From: Hirudo medicinalis | Lineage: Eukaryota; Annelida; Clitellata; Hirudinida; Hirudinidae | Length of the DNA: 64,000 nt | Assembly (NCBI GenBank): GCA_011800805.1 | Contig: MPNW01000392.1 | Coordinates: 329,915-393,914, forward strand | Direction: 5' to 3' | In this document: positions 14,672-27,465 of the stretch, piece after piece | Position numbering within the stretch: the stretch's first letter is position 1 | How the letters are laid out: the number at the start of each line of letters is the position of its first letter | Position numbers and translations under genes: made by a program | Notes under the pieces: generated by a model | Database searches by the model: none | What the model was told of the DNA's origin: nothing | What the model saw: the letters and a program-made list of their open reading frames with translations, nothing else

Positions 14672-17600
14672 ATGCCATGCCACAAGTGCTAACCTTGACA
14701 ATTCCCTTAAACTCATCGAGTCTTTTTTGATGGTGTTGGACTTCGGCAAGTGACGTCCCCAACTCCCCTGCAAGCTTTGGAAAGAAGTTGTCCTCCACTT
14801 TTATGATCCATTCCACTGTCTGCAAAGAAGAGGCTTTAAAATAATTATCAATTATTATTAATTATTAGTAACTCCTTCTAATAAGACTGTGCATTTGACA
14901 CTCCTATAAAAGCTCGTAATATTACACATTACTATTCTTTTATTACAATATAGCTATTACGTGCAGCGGGTTACAATAATAACCATTCGTATTTCACGCA
15001 TGTCAAACAAGGTTCAGATCCATTTCATCTCAAACCTTTCTGGCATCAGTCAGAAGTTGTTTCCACTGATTCCTGAAGTCCTTTCCTTCGCCAACAAAAG
15101 CCTTCCACCCATCGAAGAGGGACGACACGATGGACTGACGATCGACAAAGTTGCTCAAGATCAAGGATACGGCATTCAACACAAACTCGACGCTGAGACT
15201 GTCAGAAGTTTTCAACTGATGAAGGAATATTTATTTACTATTACCAGTGACCTCAATAAAATAAAATATTTATAATAATCATCATCGTCATCACCTCATT
15301 AGCATCAGAGATGAATTGTTTGGCAATTTTTTCAAACTCGTTGACATCGTAAGCGAGCTTCTTGACAGCATTCTCTCTCTGCCTGAAAATTGGTTCTGAG
15401 ACGCTGTCACCTGATTGGCTCTTCAGTTCTTCCTCAAGAAGTTGCAACTGGGCAGACAACTGGAAGAAATGTCGAGTAGCGTAACGTGCAATAAGTTTAT
15501 TATTATGGCGCCTCGGAATATTTTGTCGTGCTAATAATAATATTAGCGAGTATTACGTTTAAAAATTAATATAAAAGAGGTCCTTAAGATATAAAATCAC
15601 AAGATATATCAGATCAAGCATCTCAAAAGCTCAAATGTCTAAACCTGTCTTTCTCTCTTCTGCAGCACAACAAATGAAAGAGCCAACTTGCTTCTCTTCT
15701 CCAAAGTGTCCTTCAATTTCTCGAGTTCACCTTCCATTTTTTTTGCTTTTCCATGCAGCACGTCCACCTTGGTTTTGTCCTCGACTTTCGTCGACTCCTC
15801 GGCCGACGCCGTCAGTTGTTTTGCTTCCGCCTGCTTTTTCTGGTAGAAAACGATCGACAAGATTTGTGGAAACATTTGGTTACTTTATTTTGTATAAAAT
15901 ATGTGAAAATACTGTTATTACTCAATACATATCATAATGTATTAAGGATATAAGTTAGATGCAGGAAGTCACATTTCTGCAAAAATAAATAATAAAATTA
16001 ATCACATCAAACAAAATATTTTGTACATCAGATGTCGTTCATTGTATATTAATTCTTATGGTTTGCGTTTTTCGGACAAATACAGGCCCGAAGCTTTTTG
16101 CACCATGCTCAAAAACATTTTCATTGAAATGCTCTGTCTCTCGCATATTTTCTTCGATTCCCGTCACCATTACATCAACTAAATCCATTCTCACATTGAA
16201 ACATTCTTACAAATCATATATTTTAAATAAGTGCAATCATCTCATGTGGATTTCCATCATACATCTAATTCCCATTGTTGAACTGCTACTTTAAATTTGT
16301 TAGCACTTCTAAAAAAACTTCAACCCACCCTGACTTCCTCTGCAAGAGCTCTGTGAGCAACCAGGAATTCATTGACATCCGAGAGACTGACGGTCAATCT
16401 ACTGAACCTGTTGGTGGTGGCTCGACCCACCCGAACCAACCAAGAGTCCAACTGCGTTGAAATTAAAGTGAATTTTAATTGGACAAAATAATTATTTTAG
16501 TAATACTTTTTAAAAATTTTTCATTTTTTTGAGTAATTGTGTTCAACCAAGCACTGTAATAACAAACATCAAAGCAACACAAGAACCAAATAAAATAACT
16601 CAAGGGTCAGCCGTAAGGAAATGCACTCTTCCGCTATCAGACCGACCCTCATTAACACGTCACGACTAGACACCATAAGAACGAAAGCAAACAAATGAAC
16701 TACTTCAAGAATACTGCACAATACGTACAACTTATAAGACTTTTTAAACAACAGATAAAGAATATTGAAAGAACAAGATTGATCGTTTATCTTTTATTGA
16801 TAATGGAATTGAAGAGTATAATCTTGGACCAAAACATTGAATAGAAAAGAGTTTGAAAGTAGATTTAGCAAATGAAGGACTGTGTTCGTGTGTGGAACGA
16901 AGAAAGTGAGTAGGTTTATTGTAGTTATTACTCAGAAAAAACTTGTAATATTATTAGTAACATCGTCAGCCCACAACAACTTAATCCTGTTGGAAGTGAA
17001 ATTTAAATCATTCAATTCAATCAGAAATAACAATGGACCTAAAACAGAACTCCCTTATCAATTATTATCAATTACTAATACTTCCAGCAAGCCTTGTTTT
17101 GCAATGGCTGGTCATCCAAATAAGAAGTCTTAATGAAATAAATGATATCCCAAATAAATATTGATTATGCAATTAAACAAGCAAATATGCAACAAACTTT
17201 GTACAATTTGTCATCGAGCAAGAAGGAAGCTTCATTGATTTTAGCAGTATCGACAGTTGAAGGTACTTTGGAGGTCAGCCTATTTGCTTTGTCTTGAATT
17301 GCTGTTAACTTTAAAAAAAAAATTAAAATGAGAAAGTATTGATTATAATAATTTAATTGTCATTAAAGAGATTGTTATGCATTTAAAGTACAAACTCCGA
17401 GCACGACACCACGCTCCGCACCTTGGCGTTGACAGCGGCCGCTCCCGGATCGTCCCTCCCGACCCTGTTGAGGAGGGCGGTGCCCTCGTGGACGGCCGCT
17501 ACAGTGGCATCATAAACCCCCCTCAACAACTGCACGTAGCTTTCCTCGACTCCGAGCGTCGAGTGTTCCAAACTTCCGGCCAGCACCTCCAGACCTTCCA

Positions 17601-20234
17601 ATCTCGATGCCGCCTGTAATTATTACGCAGCACTCGGTGTAACTTTGAAATTATAATACAATTACCAATATTAATGATCCAAATATTATCATTTCTAAAC
17701 AATGACAGCATCATTGGAAGCCCAAAAATTTATGTGTAAGGGTTATAGACCTATATTCCTCAGTGCATCCACAAATAGTAAGAATAAGGAAATCTTAAGT
17801 TAACACAAATTGACATAAAAAAATATTGTCGACAAAACTCATGTAAGGACGCGACACAAAAAAGAAGTTATATAATAAACAACGACATCTTGCGCGTAGC
17901 TGAAGAAGTTGATGGCAAGAGAAAGATCCCTCTTCCTGGCATCCAAGGAGGAAGAGAAGGAATCTGCCTTCGTTTCGAGGGCATGCATTGCTTCCCTCAG
18001 TGCATCGATGTTGGATGTGAGACTGCCGTCATTGACGACATAGTCTAGCGACCACAACAGATGCTTCAACTTTTGTGGCAGGGACTGTAATAATAAAGGA
18101 AGGCGATAGAAGTCGGTAGCAATAGTAATGATGATGCTGGAGGTGATTGTGATGCTCACTGCAAACTGTTGCTCAACTTGTGAGAATTCATCCTGATGTC
18201 TGAAGACCTCCTCAAGAGAATTTCCAAGGTTCTTCTTGGTCAAGTAAGTTTCACCTACCTCATCAAACCAGTTTGCCACCTTTTTTTAACAAAATTAATT
18301 ATAATTAGTAATAATATTTAAAATATGTACACGATTGATGAGTCCAATGGAAACTATCATTTTAAGAAATGAGATTTACAATCAACTGAAAATTAGCAGA
18401 AGACACCATCAACTTTGCTGAACAAGGACATGTTAAATGATAAGCATTTATTTAAGCATGTAATCTGTGCATATGGAGCCCTATAAATCAACTTTAATTA
18501 GTAGTAATGTAATAATACACAATGTTCTCTACAATCTGCCTTAATAATTCATTAATTCATTCATCCCATTCATACAATAAATATCTAATCATCATCATCG
18601 GTCACCGTAACTATTCCGGGCATGCGGGTTGGCACGTGGCAACAATCTCAATGTGTCGTGTTTGCAACCCGGCCCGCACCGCAAGGGAGCGCTTTCGGGT
18701 AGGGGTGTTAGATGCTACGAAATGGCAGAGCAATTTAAAAAATGCCTTCGCATCCTGTCCGGACAAATGAGGCACTCAAAAGACCGGTTAAATAGAAAAA
18801 TTCAATTCAAAGGTACTTTGGATTCTTCCTCCTTGAGATGAAAGAACTTTATGCATTGCTCCAATTGAATCTTCCTTTGAAGCCATAGTTCATCCAATCT
18901 GATCTGCTTGTACCTGAGGTTGATGAGTTGTTGTTCAATGTAGTAACATCCCGATGTCGTCGCATGTCGATGATGACTCCCGCATTCCATGGCAGCCTTC
19001 CTTATTTTGTCCAACAGGAGTTGACCTTCCTGTAAGGTCATCATGGAAGCCTCCAAAATGGCTGAAAGTTAATAAGTTCCATATCATAATATGTGGGAGG
19101 CAATTATTCATGCTCTGTCCAATTATTAACAGAACCGATTTGTGGTCGTGCACCTTTTGTTTTGGATTTAACCCAGCTAACCCCAAATTACTAATTTATT
19201 TTAAATAATATAATCTGCTGCAGCTTCCCATATATGAAACTTTTTTAAAGTAATTAATCTACATGTCTTAACCAAACCTCCACAAACTAACTTCACAACT
19301 TCGAGTCAAAATTTCAGGCTAATATAAAAAAACATTTCCCACTTTTTTTGAGTTCCTGATGCTTCTGTAGGTCCCTCTTGGCACCATCCACATCCTGAGA
19401 CAGAGGTGCCTCTGTGCATTTGGACTCAACCAGCTGAAGTTTCTTTAAGAACTGCAAAAAAAATTAAAATAATTGAATTTTAAATAAATGTTAAGAAAAA
19501 AAAGTATTAGAATTATGATTTAAACAGTGACCTGTTGAGTTGAGGTGTGGAAAGATACACTTTGATCAAGGAGAGATTTCCTCATCTCCAACTTCTTAAA
19601 AACGCCTTCCCACGCGTCTTCAGCCTGCTTCCTCAACTCTCCGCCAAACTTACCAAAGGTTGACTGCACTTCCGACCTCTTAGACTGATAAAAAAAAAAC
19701 AAATCACATTTCTCAGCAAAGAACTCAAAGACAATTTCACACAATGCAAATTTCCGTTATTACAACAGTAGTGTGCGGAAAATAGGAAATCCTGAAATTA
19801 CGTTGAACTTGAGAATAAGTTCGTCATGCTCGTGTCTCAGGATCCTGGCCTCCTCCAACGCCGAGCCAACTTCTGTGACGTCAGGGCATATTTGGACAAC
19901 TTTTATTGAGTACGAAAATGGCGTCTGCAAACCAGGAGGACTTTATTTACTTTACTACAGACGCACAAAATGAAAGCGCAGAGGTCCACCCGAAGCCATT
20001 CGGACCTTGCCGCCAACAACGACTAAAGCTACTTTCTCATTGGTTGAAATACTTCTAACGTAATATTAAATGTCATGACAATTTCGCTTAAAATTCTCGC
20101 ATTTGTATAATTTCTAAATTTAATTTATTTACCTGGGTAATCGACAACACGAGTTTTGACCTCCCTGTCTGAAGATTAACACTGAAGTGGTTCGTTGGGC
20201 TCTCTCCGGCTTTGTCCATTCTTTCCGAAACCAT
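740..20234 (-). CDS. CCDC141-like spectrin-repeat protein with 16 titin-type Ig domains (whole gene)
   Basis: This is one gene read on the minus strand, from ATG at 20234-20232 to TAG at 742-740. Summing my exons gives 9,075 nt, or 3,024 residues, and every exon phase joins. The first 1,110 codons are helical with spectrin-like spacing. The remainder is 16 I-set Ig domains. The junction between the halves is a clean phase-0 splice from exon 11897-12018 (ending INTE) to exon 11481-11581 (starting HILAKVEAVVE), so I treat them as one protein. The exon-2 segment (VTEVGSALEEARILRHEHDE) resembles the N-terminus of vertebrate CCDC141, which also has spectrin-like repeats and a C-terminal Ig domain, but only one. 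The likely role is a cytoskeletal or sarcomere-associated scaffold: there is no signal peptide and no transmembrane segment. I see no kinase, fibronectin-III or RhoGEF domain. An alternative name would be an unc-89/titin-like protein. The domain content is sure; the CCDC141 orthology is inference. Confidence 0.8.
9181..9233. repeat. 24-bp duplication (gtaataccaa units)
   Basis: Alternating gtaataccaattg and gtaataccaaatg units, two full copies, within the 0.8-kb intron 8606-9573 of the CCDC141-like gene. Confidence 0.8.
11897..20234 (-). CDS. Spectrin-like N-terminal half of the CCDC141-like gene (21 exons)
   Basis: Exons in transcription order: 20133-20234, 19802-19924, 19532-19684, 19343-19451, 18817-19061, 18160-18279, 17887-18084, 17392-17613, 17198-17308, 16329-16451, 15645-15839, 15295-15459, 15036-15215, 14694-14819, 14284-14472, 13658-13834, 13350-13499, 12940-13050, 12432-12656, 12080-12263, 11897-12018. 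All have AG/GT borders and matching phases. Residues are mostly heptad-like, with Trp at spectrin helix positions (for example VANWFDEV, TVEWIIKVED, CEGWISDAGQFL). The first exon has two in-frame ATGs (20234 and 20219); I chose the upstream one. A possible acceptor sits just 5' of it, so a further 5' exon is not excluded. Introns carry a LINE relic (16940-17056), an older repeat (18612-18805) and AAT repeats with an assembly N (14117). Confidence 0.75.
13984..14247. repeat. AAT microsatellite with duplicated flank and single N (14117)
   Basis: AAT runs occupy 13984-14086 and 14118-14216. The unique stretch atactcagaaagatgcaggc occurs both just before the N and again ending at 14247. The duplication is most simply an assembly overlap. 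Confidence 0.85.
16940..17056 (-). mobile_element. LINE reverse-transcriptase relic
   Basis: In a CCDC141-like intron, the minus strand reads GSSVLGPLLFLIELNDL, then RIKLLWADDVTNI. This is the G-S-V-L-G-P-L-L-F…N-D and [FY]-A-D-D motif pair of non-LTR reverse transcriptases, with the usual Phe before ADD replaced by Trp. The borders are not visible and the relic may extend to about 16560. Confidence 0.65.
18612..18805 (+). mobile_element. Old short interspersed repeat, copy A
   Basis: This is the paralogue of 41973-42285 without the nested insertion: aatgtgtcgtgtttgcaacc, gggagcgctttcgggtag, aaaaaatgccttcgcatcc and ggcactcaaaagaccg align in order. It lies in an intron, ending just before exon 18817-19061. 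Confidence 0.6.
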
Positions 20235-21457
20235 TTTGTACGAAACTCTATTAGACTGTTTAAGATTACAAAATCCAAATTTTGTTTCTTTATATTCCCG
20301 GGTGAAAACGAATCTGTTATTTTAGGTGAAAAGACTTACAGACAAGATTTTTTATGTTTCTGACTAGTCAAGGGACTATCTAAGGTCGCACGAAAATGTT
20401 GCTTTTGAAATTAATTTTCATCTAAAGAAAAATTATCTCTACACAAGGCCCTCACTGTCAGTCGCTCGAAAGAGAAGGAGCTGCTGGTTTAATATGACCC
20501 GACAGTTTTCAACTCCTATCTCAGATTCCTGAATAACAAGAAGAAGAAGAAAATATTTCTCGATGTTCGGTTGTGGCAGAGGAGTTGTGCTGTTTCCAAG
20601 CCCACGCCTGCTAGCAACTCCTAGGAGCTGCAACATGCAGATTCACCACGGCTTATTTTAGCGTTAAACACTGATAAATTATCGCACAAAAACAATTTCG
20701 CATCCAAAAAATTGTTTGTTGATGCATTTTTTTCTCTGAACAAAAACATTATAAAACCTAAAGAGAACTGATTCCAGGATGAACAATTGACAAAAAATTA
20801 TCGTTATGGAAATTTCGCAAATATTTTTTGTACAAATTAATTGCAAAAAATACACATTCTTGAAAGGATTCAAAATTTGATCGACATATGGTATAGAAAG
20901 ATCTGCCAACCGAGATCACAACTGCATCTTGGATGTCTTTTTAGAGCCATTCGTTGAGTGCAATATGGTAATGGAAATAGATATCAAGATGAAAGCGTTT
21001 GTTGGTGAAGCAAAATAAAGTCGCTCCAATCGGCACACGTAAATAATAAACATAAATGCAAGAAGTCTCAACACTTTAAAACGTCTGACAACAGGTCAGA
21101 CAAGAGTTATCAGCAAACCAAGTGAGTCTGGACTGAAACTGCCCTACATACAAAACAAGTCTGTTGTTTATCAAGTTTTCCGGTGATTTTCAAGAGATGC
21201 TTGCAATGTTCATTTCCTCTTAAAATCAACTGGGATGAAATCTTTATTTAAAAAAACGTTAAGATACATAAAGTTTATATTGTTGATATAAATATTTGTA
21301 ACAAGTTATTTATAACAAACATTTACTAATTGATTTTGTTGGAATTAGTAAGGAATACAGCGGAATCAAATTGCAATGTAGGAGTTACCGTGAGACGTTT
21401 GTTCCTTTCAACAGAAAGGAAGAATTCGGAGAATTTTATGCCGATAAATCTTAAAGG
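20235..21457. other. Intergenic region between the CCDC141-like gene and WDR86
   Basis: This region should hold the 5' end and promoter of the CCDC141-like gene and the 3' UTR of WDR86. Both genes run on the minus strand. An exon-like stretch around 20439-20527 has a pyrimidine-rich acceptor upstream on the minus strand but ends in stop codons, so it could only be 5' untranslated. I recognise no coding sequence. Confidence 0.4.
21243..21248 (-). terminator. Probable polyadenylation signal of WDR86 homologue
   Basis: This is a minus-strand AATAAA (tttatt on plus) about 210 bp after the WDR86 stop codon, the first canonical hexamer downstream. Position and sequence only; no transcript evidence. 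Confidence 0.4.
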
Positions 21458-24400
21458 TTAAACACTACTCTGCGGTTTTGCAATATTCATGCTATTGTGG
21501 CTATTGGTGGGATATTGGGGCATGTTCGGATTGCTCATGGTTGGATAGTTTGGAGGATTTTTTGGAGGTGCATTTGGGTCATCCTTGTTATCTTTCGGGG
21601 GTACCTTTCTGAGGCCTCTCAATGTCCAAACCCTCAAAGTGCCATCTGTTGAACCAGTGAACAAGCGACTCTCGACGAACTGTAGATGTCATTTTACAAT
21701 TAATTGAAGCATTAACTTGTTATGATGATGACGATCGAGTTATAATTATGGTGATGGCGATTAGCTTACCTGCATGGAGTTTGTGGCAGCTTGTGGAGGA
21801 CCTCTAAAAGTCCTCTTCAACTCACCTGACTTTGCATCGTGACATGTCACACATCCGTCACTACTCCCCGTGAAAACTGATTTTATTAGATTTATAATTT
21901 ATACTTTATAACTTGCCGCAATTTTACTAATTTTAATAATAAGTAATTTTATTAATTACAAAACACAAGTAGTTTGTCCAATAATCGATCGAAAGATTTA
22001 GTTACGGAAATATAGGCGAATAATAATTTTTAAATTGTTCAAATATTAATTGAGAAACAATAAACAATTACCACATTCAATATAATTTAATTGTAATTAT
22101 AGAAACATAAGGACACGAACTCATTCCCTCGTAGAACTTGATGCAGAAGATGGTGTTTGTGTGGCCCAGGTAGGTGAGGGGCTCCTTGTCGGCAGCATCC
22201 ACAGACCACCCTCTTGCTGTTTGATCTGAACTTCCACTGAATATTATCCTGTTGACTACCTTTTGAAAGAAACATTTCTTAATTAATTGTGATAATAATT
22301 ATAATAATTTTAAAAATTAATACTAAGGAATACTATTAAAGGATTATTACACTAGTTATCCAAAATTTGTGAATTGATTTTGCTAAACCATGCCGACTTT
22401 TACTGCATAGAAACATGTTGACTTCAAGATAATTATGTAATAGAAATGCTAATTTTAGTGCACATAACATCCAATAAAATCCTAGCTAATTATAATAATC
22501 ATAATATCTAATTATAATAATCATGATATCTAATTATGTGGCACCAGTGTACTTAAGGCGAATTCTCCAAAGTCTGACGTGGTTGAAGCATTAATGCATT
22601 CAGCATTAATGCCCACCTCAATCAGCACCAGCTGAACTCACCGTCATGCAGATGATTCCACCCGTGTGTCCCTCATAAATCTTCAACATCTCTCCAGATT
22701 CGATCCTCCAACTCCTGATTGTGGTATCAGTTGAGGCAGTGAAAAGGATTTTCCCGTCAACGTCTGTGGACAGGGAAGTGACGATTCCTTGGTGACCACT
22801 GAACGTGTTCAACAGACGACCACTCTCGAAAGACCATGTTCTGTGATGATTAATCATATTAATTAACAAAATATTATATTGGAAAAATTAACTTAATTAA
22901 TTAATTAAATAATTTCATTAATTATATGATTAATAATTATATGATTATTTCATTTTATTTATTTTCATTCATTTATTAATTAATTTTTTTATTTCATCGG
23001 TAAATCGGTTAAGTGTTTTGAGGGGCAAGTGTTTAGAAATGCTGTTTACTCATGATTCATCATCACCATCAATATTGACATCACCATCGCTATCATTGTC
23101 TATATCATGATATCATGATAACAATCATCAACACTACCATTATGAAAATCCATCACCACCACCACCACCACCACCGCCGCCGCCATCATCATCATCGCGA
23201 CCAAGAAAAGTCAGCAGCACCTCGCTGTTTGATCGGTTGATCCGCTGATGATGACGTCATTAATCTTGGATGTCTTCGAAGATTCCTCTGGATTGAGTTG
23301 AACGAAATCCACCTCCAGGTCTGCATCCTCGGATGGAAGGAAGAGGAGAGGGAAGACGCAGTTGAGGTGACCCACGAACTCCCTGATGCAGTCTCCTGTG
23401 TCAAAGTCCCAGCACCGAACTGATCGGTCGTTCGAACTGCTGAATATGAAATCTCCTGTCGACACGACCCTGTTCACGCGACCTGTCATTCGATTGCTCA
23501 TCGATTTTAATTCTTAGTCGAATGGTTTTGTGATGACGACGATAATGAGTTTAAGAAGGTGTTGTAAATTGTGGAAATGCAAGTCAATTTTATTCAGATT
23601 TATCTTTAAATACTAGATTTACAATTTAAATGAAGTGGATTAATTCGCTAATGTGATGAGATTATCCAATCAATTGAAAACATTCTTTCGATCGATCAAA
23701 GTTCCGCCAGATGTCAGCTTCACAAGGCTATTGTTTGAAAACATTCTTGGTTCTCAGATGAATGGTTCGAAACCTGGCTTTAATACAATAATATAATAAT
23801 ATAATACAATGTAACGAGTGCTCAAATGACGACATTTTCAACAACAATAATATAAAAATAATAGATTTTCTGTGGAGTAACTTGATAATTAATATCTCAA
23901 TTTATTAATTAATATCGTATTGCAACAGAATGCTTCAAATAGGACACTCTTCTGACGAATGCCTAACATTAAGGTGTGGAGCACTGAGTAGAACTTAAAA
24001 TTTAGTGCGCAAACAATTATTATATTGATTTAATTATCACGACCATTAATTAACAATCAAAAGTAATAAATAAATTATTCAAGTGATTAATTTCTGTAAT
24101 TGACCTGTGTGACCTCTGAAGATGAGCATGCACTCACAGATGGCCATGTCCCACTTTCTGATGGAATTGTCGGCACTTCCACTGACAACGTAAACCTCTT
24201 CAATGAGCAGACATGAAATGTACTTCTCATGACCTGTCAGGATTCCAATGCAATCACATCTTTTTGTTTTCGTCGTCCACACTCGAATCGAACGATCTTC
24301 ACTGCCTTGGATCATCGTTAAGGAGTTTCAGGAATGAATGTATGTGACTGAGTGAGTGTGGATGTGTGGATGATTGTGTGTGGATGTGTGGATGATTGTG

Positions 24401-26736
24401 TGTGGATGAGTGAATGAATATTAATGGCTTATCAATGTTGGTTAATTGCATCAATGTGATTCAATGCTAATTGTTGTTTTCGTGTGTGACACGTGATGTT
24501 CAACCGCCATTATTATTATCATTCTACATGTGATTATTTGATTTGTAATTATTACCCCATTTAATTAACTTATATGATTATTGATTATATAGCGAAGTAT
24601 AATTGATGATTGTTCAATAAAAACTGGAAAAAATATATAATTAATCATTCATTATTCCTTTAATTAACCTTCATAAATATATTATTATAACCTTAATTAA
24701 CTTTTAACTATGCAAGATAACTTTCACTTCTGAAGTTTGAATCTTACCCGAGATATCTCGTTTAAAGACTTAATAATTTCAGAGTTAACACGACGTTCAA
24801 CACAAGCGCACTTTCGTGAACTCAATATTCCAAGCAACAACATGCCATTCCCCATATAAGAGCAATCGCTTGACTTATTTTAGCAGTCGCTAAGTCCAAA
24901 TCATCTTAGTTATGCAACGGACTCTAATCAAATAAATAAATAATAAATTATTTTAGCAGTCGTCATCATCGTAACCTCGTATGTGTCACTCACAAACATT
25001 CCCTATTATTACAATTAATATGCTCTAATTACAATGCCAAAGATTTAAAAGCCAATCAAACAATCAAATCAAAAGGTAGAACACCTCGCCTTTGAACGCC
25101 AAATTACTTTTAAAATATTTTTAATTAAAATATTCTGAAACCATTAACGATTAACAAATATCTACGATTAAATTCGTATTCAGTTGGGCGTTAATTAAAG
25201 TTGGCCTCTTAATTACAACTATTATGACCATTATAACTATTATAACTGGAGAGCGACACGAGTCTTCTTATCGATTGCAGAGTTTTTCATGTCACATCAA
25301 GCCCTTCCCTAAATCCACGAACAAAAAGTCAATATTTGATTATTCATATTTCATCATCGTTTGAGACAACTGAAAGTCCCTAATAATGTTTTATGAAAAT
25401 GTTCTTTAAAATATTAATTACAACTTAAGGTTAAAAATTGTTTAATTCTACTCAATTTAGTTAATATATCCAATATAAGATCATATTTTAATAATTTTTT
25501 AAATAAACGTTGGAAATTGTGTCGTACATCACATTAATCGTACATCACAGCTTTAATAACCTGCGAAATTCTTCGACACACGAAAATGAAATATGAAAAT
25601 ATTTATCGAAAAAATGGCTGCGCGAACGAACTTGGAGAAGTTTTTGTTGAAAAAAATAAAATTAATTAATGAATAAGGATGTTATCATTTTGCATTAAAC
25701 ATCTCATTGATGATTATTTAAGACTAATCAGTTAAAGTTTAAACTAATCAGTTGTTCTTGTATTCACCAGTTGGTCGGCTCAAAATAACTTTTACACGCG
25801 AGTCAACATCGAATTCAGTCGTTTGGCGAGTTGGTCGCCCTCAACTTTGTTGCGATTCAATTTTTTTATTCTACAGAATAACATTTTTAATGCTTTTTAA
25901 TTAAACTTTGGTTCATAAAAACTCAACTTTTAAGCAATCCGTTTCTTCAGATTCCCATCGGACAACATTTCGTCAGGAATATTTGATGCGGATTTGAGCT
26001 AGATTTCCGAACGTAAAGATTAAGTGACATTGAGATTTCTGTGACATTAAGTAGGATTGCCTGAATGTATCATCCTCAACGTAAAAACCTCCCAAGAGAT
26101 GTTGCTGGTGTTGCTTATTTATGACCAGGAATAATGGTTCATTTTTCAGACGAGAATAAATCCGCTGATGAAATTGATTCAAATTTCAGATCAATTGTAC
26201 TTCACATCCCTAGAATTCAATCTAAACTCTGAGAAATTCTTTGTGATGCAAGCTATTAAGAGACAGTATTTTGTGCACAAGGTATTTTGTGTAAACATTT
26301 TGTGCACACTTTTTTTTATTCTTATGCCATATTTTGCGCAGTTCTTCGGAATTAATTAAGCATTAAAATGGTTTTGGAAAAAAGGTTTAATATGGATTTT
26401 TGTGGTTTTTTAAATTCACAAATTTAGATCAATGAATTAAATTCATTGAAATCAATAAATGTGTCGAAATGAGGATATAAATAAATTGTCGAAGTGAACA
26501 TTAGAATAACCTAAATTAGCGATTGTGGTTGGGTCTGTGATGCGAGACGACATCTTAAATATTGCGATAGGAAGACATCAACTCAGCCGAGAAATCCAAC
26601 CTGTGGCAAGAACAGAGCAGTCCTCACTGAGAGCCATGCAGTCAATTCCACCTCCATGCTCCCTGACTGCATCCAGCATGTAAGTTCTCCCGTTGGCGGG
26701 GTAGGGTATCATCTTGGACCCCGATGCTCCTCCCAT
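21458..26736 (-). CDS. WDR86: WD repeat-containing protein 86 homologue (complete, 7 exons)
   Basis: The start is ATG 26736-26734 (MGGASGSKM) and the stop ends at 21458. Exons: 26601-26736, 24105-24305, 23221-23482, 22642-22840, 22121-22259, 21770-21876, 21458-21679. They sum to 1,266 nt (421 residues) with all phases joining. Eight WD blades are visible by their closing motifs: GSEDRSIRVW, SGSADNSIRKWD, SSSNDRSVRCWD, SGSTDQTARTW, TASTDTTIRSW, SGSSDQTARGW, TGSSDGCVTCHD and TGSTDGTLRVW. The order, the unusual seventh blade and the GH dipeptides match the layout I know for vertebrate WDR86, an uncharacterised beta-propeller of similar size. The protein should be a cytosolic propeller scaffold; no enzyme motif is present. 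The C-terminus is Pro/Asn-rich low complexity. The first intron (2.3 kb) holds a short retroposon at 24890-24947. Confidence 0.9.
24350..24408. repeat. Short GTGTGGAT tandem repeat in WDR86 intron
   Basis: About two copies of a unit built on gtgtggatgtgtggatgatt. It lies just upstream (in gene sense) of exon 24105-24305. Confidence 0.8.
24890..24947 (+). mobile_element. 5'-truncated retroposon copy with target-site duplication
   Basis: A 58-bp insertion in the first WDR86 intron is flanked by a perfect 15-bp direct repeat, ttattttagcagtcg (24875-24889 and 24948-24962). Its core (aatcatc…tatgcaacggac…taat) matches the 3' half of the nested element at 42111-42215, and it ends with aaataaataaataataaa. 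It is a second, shorter member of the same family. Confidence 0.65.
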
Positions 26737-27465
26737 TACTGTTGAGTCATCCAATAAAATAAAAACACCTTGCCCTTAAAGTGTTCGTTGAAGGCAGTCC
26801 GCACGCACGCAACCAGCAATCGAGATTGGCATGCACAGCAATAAAAACACTGGAGTCAATGTTTGCCCGGTTGCTACTGGCAACATTGAGACTCTCGAGC
26901 GGCTCGAAGCGTATCGAAAAATACTAAGATTTTCCACGTGCTCGTCGCACCTGGTACTCACCTGGAGTGAGGCCGAGTGAGAATCAATCGATATTTTTGG
27001 CGAGCTCCATGTTTGTTAAAATTTGTTTTCATGGAATTAATGATAAAGAGTCCGAAAGTTATTATAGTTATATGTGTTCCAGTAGAACTTCAAGGATGCA
27101 CATACACGAACCCCACACTGCTTCCCAGGGTCACTTCTTCTGCTACTAATTACTTGATAACTAAATTATCTAACTACTCTAACTAAATTATCTAACTACT
27201 CAGTCAATCTCACATTTCCTCACAATCCACCAACACGCACCAGAAATGTTATTTCAAGACACAAGCAATGAACTCCTTGGAAGTAATACTGAATTGAACC
27301 CAACAATGTTTTCATACATGCCTGTCCTAGGGTTTTCGATATGTACATCTGCAAATACTCGTTCCGTAAGGTTAAAGGTCACATAAAGGTTATAGCGCAA
27401 GCAGAAAGTTTACTACTAAATTAAAAAACATTTATCACAATAAAAGGAACTTCGATAAAACGACT
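26737..27465. other. Intergenic region upstream of WDR86 / downstream of the SKT-like gene
   Basis: These 0.7 kb lie between the WDR86 start and the SKT-like stop, both minus strand. I see no coding exon, no RNA gene and no strong polyadenylation hexamer for the SKT-like transcript. Confidence 0.4.

Noticed and set aside
20439..20636. Small minus-strand open frame 5' of the CCDC141-like gene
   Set aside because: It ends in a stop and does not connect in frame to the first coding exon; at most 5' untranslated.
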